From the NCBI GenBank assembly GCA_017695115.1, contig JADILV010000075.1, positions 1-54,928 on the forward strand: a stretch of DNA of 54,928 bases, read 5' to 3'. Below are positions 51,399 through 54,928 of this stretch, piece by piece; position 1 is the first letter of the stretch; each line of letters starts with the position of its first letter. The position numbers and the translations under genes are program-made. The notes below the pieces were generated by a model. The model did not search any database and was not told the DNA's origin. It saw nothing but the letters and a program-made list of their open reading frames with translations. This DNA comes from Candidatus Cryptobacteroides avicola. GTDB lineage: Bacteria > Bacteroidota > Bacteroidia > Bacteroidales > UBA932.

Positions 51399-54300
51399 AT
51401 GGCAAACGAAAAAAAATTCATCACTTGTGACGGTAACTATGCCGCAGCGCATATGGCTTACCTTTTCAGTGAGCAGGCTGCCATCTACCCTATCACTCCG
51501 TCTTCAACAATGGCGGAGTATGTAGATGAATGGGCCGCACAAGGAAAAAAGAACCTTTTCGGTGAAATCGTAAAAGTAACTGAAATGCAGAGTGAAGGAG
51601 GAGCTGCAGGTGCAGTCCACGGAGCTCTCCAGGCAGGTGCCCTCACTACAACTTTCACGGCATCACAGGGTCTGCTCCTCATGATCCCGAACATGTACAA
51701 GATTGCCGGAGAAATGCTTCCGGCCGTATTCCATGTATCGGCACGTGCACTCGCTTCACATGCGCTTTCGATCTTCGGTGACCACCAGGACGTGATGGCT
51801 TGCCGCCAGACAGGATTCGCGATGCTCGCATCCGCATCCGTACAGGAGGCTCTGGACCTCGCTGCAGTGGCTCACCTTTCTGCTATCAAATCCAGCATAC
51901 CTTTCCTCCACTTCTTCGACGGGTTCCGCACTTCGCATGAAATCCAGAAGATCGAGCTGATCGACGAGGAGGCCCTCAAGGGAATGATCAGCACCAAGTC
52001 CCTCGCCAGGTTCAGGGAAAGGGCCCTCACACCTGACGCACCTGTGACACGCGGCACGGCACAGAACAGCGATGTATATTTCCAGGCCCGTGAGGCTTGC
52101 AACCAGTACTATGACGCTGTACCTGATATCGTCGCACGCTACATGGGTGAAATCAGCGAGCTCACAGGAAGGAATTACCGCCCGTTCGACTATTACGGTG
52201 CACCTGATGCAGAGAACGTCATCATTGCGATGGGTTCTGTCACAGAGACCATCAAGGAGACAATAGACCACCTCGCAGCACAGGGCAAGAAATACGGTCT
52301 CATCGTAGTACGTCTCTACAGGCCGTTCTCAGCGAAATATTTCATGAAGGTGCTTCCTGAGAGCGTCAAGAGGATAGTTGTACTCGACAGGACCAAGGAA
52401 CCTGGTTCACTCGGAGAGCCTCTGTACCTCGACATCAAGACCCTGTTCCAGGGCAAGGAGAACGCACCTCTGGTAGTCGGAGGACGTTACGGGCTGTCCT
52501 CAAAGGACACTTCCCCTGCACAGATCCACGCAGTTTATGAGAATCTGGAGCTTGCGGAGCCTAAGGACGGGTTCACACTTGGCATAGTGGATGACGTGAC
52601 ATTCAAGTCCCTCCCTGTAAAGGATGAAGTCAGCATCGTCAAGCCTGGTACTACAGAATGCAAATTCTACGGGCTCGGGTCAGACGGTACAGTAGGTGCA
52701 AACAAGAACACCATCAAGATCATCGGTGACCATACGCAGAAATACTGCCAGGGCTACTTCGACTATGACTCGAAGAAATCAGGCGGATACACCTGCTCTC
52801 ACCTGAGATTCGGGGACTCCCCTATCAAGGCTCCGTATCTGGTGTCCACACCGGACTTCGTCGCCTGCCATGTCCCTTCATACCTTTATAAATATGATGT
52901 ACTGAAAGGGATCAAGCAGAACGGCACATTCCTTCTCAACAGCCTCTGGGATGTAGAAGAGACTCTCAAGAGAGTACCGGACAACGTAAAGGCCATAATC
53001 GGTAAAAAGAATATATCGTTCTACATCATCAACGCCACCAAGATCGCTTCTGAGATCGGACTCGGCGGAAGGACCAACACAATCCTCCAGTCGGCATTCT
53101 TCAAGATCACAGGCATCATCCCTTACGAGGATGCAGTGACATACATGAAGAAGGCTATCGACAAGAGCTACGGAAAGAAGGGCGAGAATGTCGTCAAAAT
53201 GAACTATGCCGCTGTCGACAGAGGCGGAGAGTACATCAAAGTAGACGTACCTGCAGACTGGAAGGATATCACAGCCAAGTTCGAGAACCCTAACAAGGAC
53301 CGTCTTGCTCCTGAGTTTGTCAAGACAATCGCCGATGTAGTGAATGCCCAGTGCGGTGACACGCTTCCGGTAAGCGTATTCTCCGACATTGCGGACGGAA
53401 CTATCCCGGCCGGGACTACAGCATACGAAAAGAGGGGCATAGCAGTGAAGGTTCCTGAGTGGAATCCGGACAACTGTATCCAGTGCAACACTTGCGCATT
53501 TGTCTGCCCTCACGCAGCAATCCGTCCGTTCCTCATGACAGCGGAAGAGGCTGCAGCAGCTCCTGCCGGCGTCAAGAAGGCACAGGGCAAGGCTGTATTC
53601 AAAGAGTACACATTCACCATGCAGATATCTCCTGCCGACTGTACTGGCTGCGGCAACTGCGCCGATGTATGCCCTGCCAAGGAAAAGGCTCTTGTCATGG
53701 TATCAGCAGAGACACAGGAGCACGAGCAGGCGAACTTCGACTATCTGCACTCTCACGTAGGCTACAAGGACACCGTACAGAACAAGTTCCAGAATGTGAA
53801 GAACGCGCAGTTCTCTCAGCCTCTGTTCGAGTTCTCCGGCGCGTGCGCAGGCTGCGGCGAGACTCCGTACATCAAGACTATAACGCAGCTTTACGGTGAC
53901 CACATGATGATCGCCAATGCCACCGGATGTTCTTCCATCTACGGTGCTTCATTCCCTGCTGCGCCATACTGCACAAACGCACATGGACATGGTCCGTCAT
54001 GGGCAAATTCCCTGTTCGAGGATGCAGCTGAATTCGGCCTCGGCATGAAGCTGGGATCCGACAGGGCCCGCGAGACAGTGGCACGGCTGATGGAGGAAGG
54101 CCTTGCATGCACATGCTGCTCAGACGAGATCAAGGCGCAGTTCACCAAGTGGCTCGGCAACAAGAACGACGCAAAGACCACACGTGAGGTTGCAGACGCA
54201 CTTGTGCCTCTGATGGAGGCATGCGGATGCGACATCTGCAAGCAGCTGCTCGTCTACAAGCACTTCATCCCTGCCCGTTCACAGTGGATTATCGGAGGTG

Positions 54301-54928
54301 ACGGCTGGGCATACGACATCGGATACGGCGGACTCGACCAGGTACTCGCTACAGGAGAGAACGTGAATGTGCTCGTGCTTGATACCGAGGTGTACTCCAA
54401 CACAGGAGGACAGTCATCCAAGTCAACCCCTGCAGGCGCAATCGCAAAATTTGCCGCTTCCGGAAAGAGAGTGCGCAAGAAAGACCTGGGAATGATGGCT
54501 ATCAGCTATGGCTATGTTTATGTAGCACAGGTAGCTATGGGGGCCAGCCCTGCCCAGTATTTCAACGCTATCAAGGAAGCTGAGGCTTATGACGGTCCGT
54601 CCCTCATCATCGCTTATGCACCATGTATCAACCATGGTCTGAAAGCAGGAATGGGTCTTAGCCAGAAAGAAGAGAAACTTGCCGTGGAGTGCGGTTACTG
54701 GCATCTCTACAGGTACAATCCGGCTCTCGAGGAGCAGGGCAAGAACCCGTTCACCCTTGACAGCAAGGAGCCTGACTGGAGCAAGTTCCAGGACTTCCTC
54801 AAAGGCGAGGTACGATTCGCTTCACTCTACAAGACGTTCCCTGACCATGCGGCCGAACTCCTCCAGAAGACCGAGGAATACGCCAAGATCAGGCTCAACA
54901 CCTACAAGAGACTCGCAGGCAAGGAATA
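51399..54928 (+). CDS. nifJ: Pyruvate:ferredoxin (flavodoxin) oxidoreductase, 3' end outside the window
   Basis: The frame is open for 1176 codons to the window edge and is probably only a few residues short of complete. The domains are in the usual order of single-chain PFOR. The N-terminal thiamine-binding domain has CDGNYAAAHMAYLFSE and IYPITPSSTMAEY. A transketolase C-terminal-like domain has KYGLIVVRLYRPFS. Two [4Fe-4S] ferredoxin clusters are CIQCNTCAFVCP and CTGCGNCADVCP. The C-terminal thiamine domain has ACAGCGETPY, GDGWAYDIGYGGLDQVLATG and EVYSNTGGQSSKSTPAGA. It oxidises pyruvate to acetyl-CoA and CO2, reducing ferredoxin, and is central to anaerobic energy metabolism. Confidence 0.96.
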   Translation, partial: MANEKKFITCDGNYAAAHMAYLFSEQAAIYPITPSSTMAEYVDEWAAQGKKNLFGEIVKVTEMQSEGGAAGAVHGALQAGALTTTFTASQGLLLMIPNMYKIAGEMLPAVFHVSARALASHALSIFGDHQDVMACRQTGFAMLASASVQEALDLAAVAHLSAIKSSIPFLHFFDGFRTSHEIQKIELIDEEALKGMISTKSLARFRERALTPDAPVTRGTAQNSDVYFQAREACNQYYDAVPDIVARYMGEISELTGRNYRPFDYYGAPDAENVIIAMGSVTETIKETIDHLAAQGKKYGLIVVRLYRPFSAKYFMKVLPESVKRIVVLDRTKEPGSLGEPLYLDIKTLFQGKENAPLVVGGRYGLSSKDTSPAQIHAVYENLELAEPKDGFTLGIVDDVTFKSLPVKDEVSIVKPGTTECKFYGLGSDGTVGANKNTIKIIGDHTQKYCQGYFDYDSKKSGGYTCSHLRFGDSPIKAPYLVSTPDFVACHVPSYLYKYDVLKGIKQNGTFLLNSLWDVEETLKRVPDNVKAIIGKKNISFYIINATKIASEIGLGGRTNTILQSAFFKITGIIPYEDAVTYMKKAIDKSYGKKGENVVKMNYAAVDRGGEYIKVDVPADWKDITAKFENPNKDRLAPEFVKTIADVVNAQCGDTLPVSVFSDIADGTIPAGTTAYEKRGIAVKVPEWNPDNCIQCNTCAFVCPHAAIRPFLMTAEEAAAAPAGVKKAQGKAVFKEYTFTMQISPADCTGCGNCADVCPAKEKALVMVSAETQEHEQANFDYLHSHVGYKDTVQNKFQNVKNAQFSQPLFEFSGACAGCGETPYIKTITQLYGDHMMIANATGCSSIYGASFPAAPYCTNAHGHGPSWANSLFEDAAEFGLGMKLGSDRARETVARLMEEGLACTCCSDEIKAQFTKWLGNKNDAKTTREVADALVPLMEACGCDICKQLLVYKHFIPARSQWIIGGDGWAYDIGYGGLDQVLATGENVNVLVLDTEVYSNTGGQSSKSTPAGAIAKFAASGKRVRKKDLGMMAISYGYVYVAQVAMGASPAQYFNAIKEAEAYDGPSLIIAYAPCINHGLKAGMGLSQKEEKLAVECGYWHLYRYNPALEEQGKNPFTLDSKEPDWSKFQDFLKGEVRFASLYKTFPDHAAELLQKTEEYAKIRLNTYKRLAGKE

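Overview
The window looks like a chromosomal segment of a gut-type Bacteroidales bacterium. The evidence is two SusC/SusD outer-membrane pairs, many surface lipoproteins, a bile-salt-hydrolase-like enzyme, rubrerythrin and pyruvate:ferredoxin oxidoreductase (anaerobic metabolism), and recurrent Bacteroidetes-type promoters (TAnnTTTG -7 box). The genus cannot be fixed from the sequence alone. No rRNA, CRISPR array or transposase was seen.

Layout. 1-715: the end of a KdsC-like phosphatase, then maf. 754-2414: an AT-rich two-gene Septu-type defence island (PtuA ATPase, PtuB HNH nuclease) whose second gene seems frameshifted near its 3' end. 2418-12100: housekeeping and secreted enzymes: alpha/beta hydrolase, C1 peptidase, phosphatidylserine synthase, a BACON-like lipoprotein, arginine deiminase, two small unknown proteins, a choloylglycine hydrolase and a DPP-IV-like peptidase. 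12101-17304: a lipoprotein, a TonB-dependent receptor with its DUF4249 partner, and rubrerythrin.

17345-28139 (minus strand) is an uptake locus. It has a membrane-spanning kelch/winged-helix regulator, then SusC, SusD, a PKD/PQQ-propeller lipoprotein and an endonuclease/exonuclease/phosphatase lipoprotein. The regulator is split in two frames exactly at a run of 8 G. The locus's susC and the lipoprotein at 12167 carry similar in-frame runs (9 and 8 G) just after their signal peptides, which suggests phase-variable expression of a surface system.

28387-46780 (plus strand) is a polysaccharide utilization locus with two transcription blocks: a carbohydrate-binding-type lipoprotein, GH76, SusC, SusD and a DUF3823 lipoprotein, then a strong terminator, then a GH42-like putative glycosidase, a DUF4965/glutaminase-family protein, GH32 and GH92. 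GH76 plus GH92 points to alpha-mannan and GH32 to beta-fructan, so the target glycan is not obvious.

46811-54928: a convergent repeat hairpin, an NhaC antiporter, an acyltransferase-3 membrane protein, a candidate structured small RNA of about 141 nt, tRNA-Arg(CCG), fabD, and nifJ running off the end. Two families of dispersed intergenic repeats were found: a CTCAAAAGG-armed hairpin at 16550 and 46817, and a GCAGATTTCTCCGCTCCGG block at 9928 and 44399.
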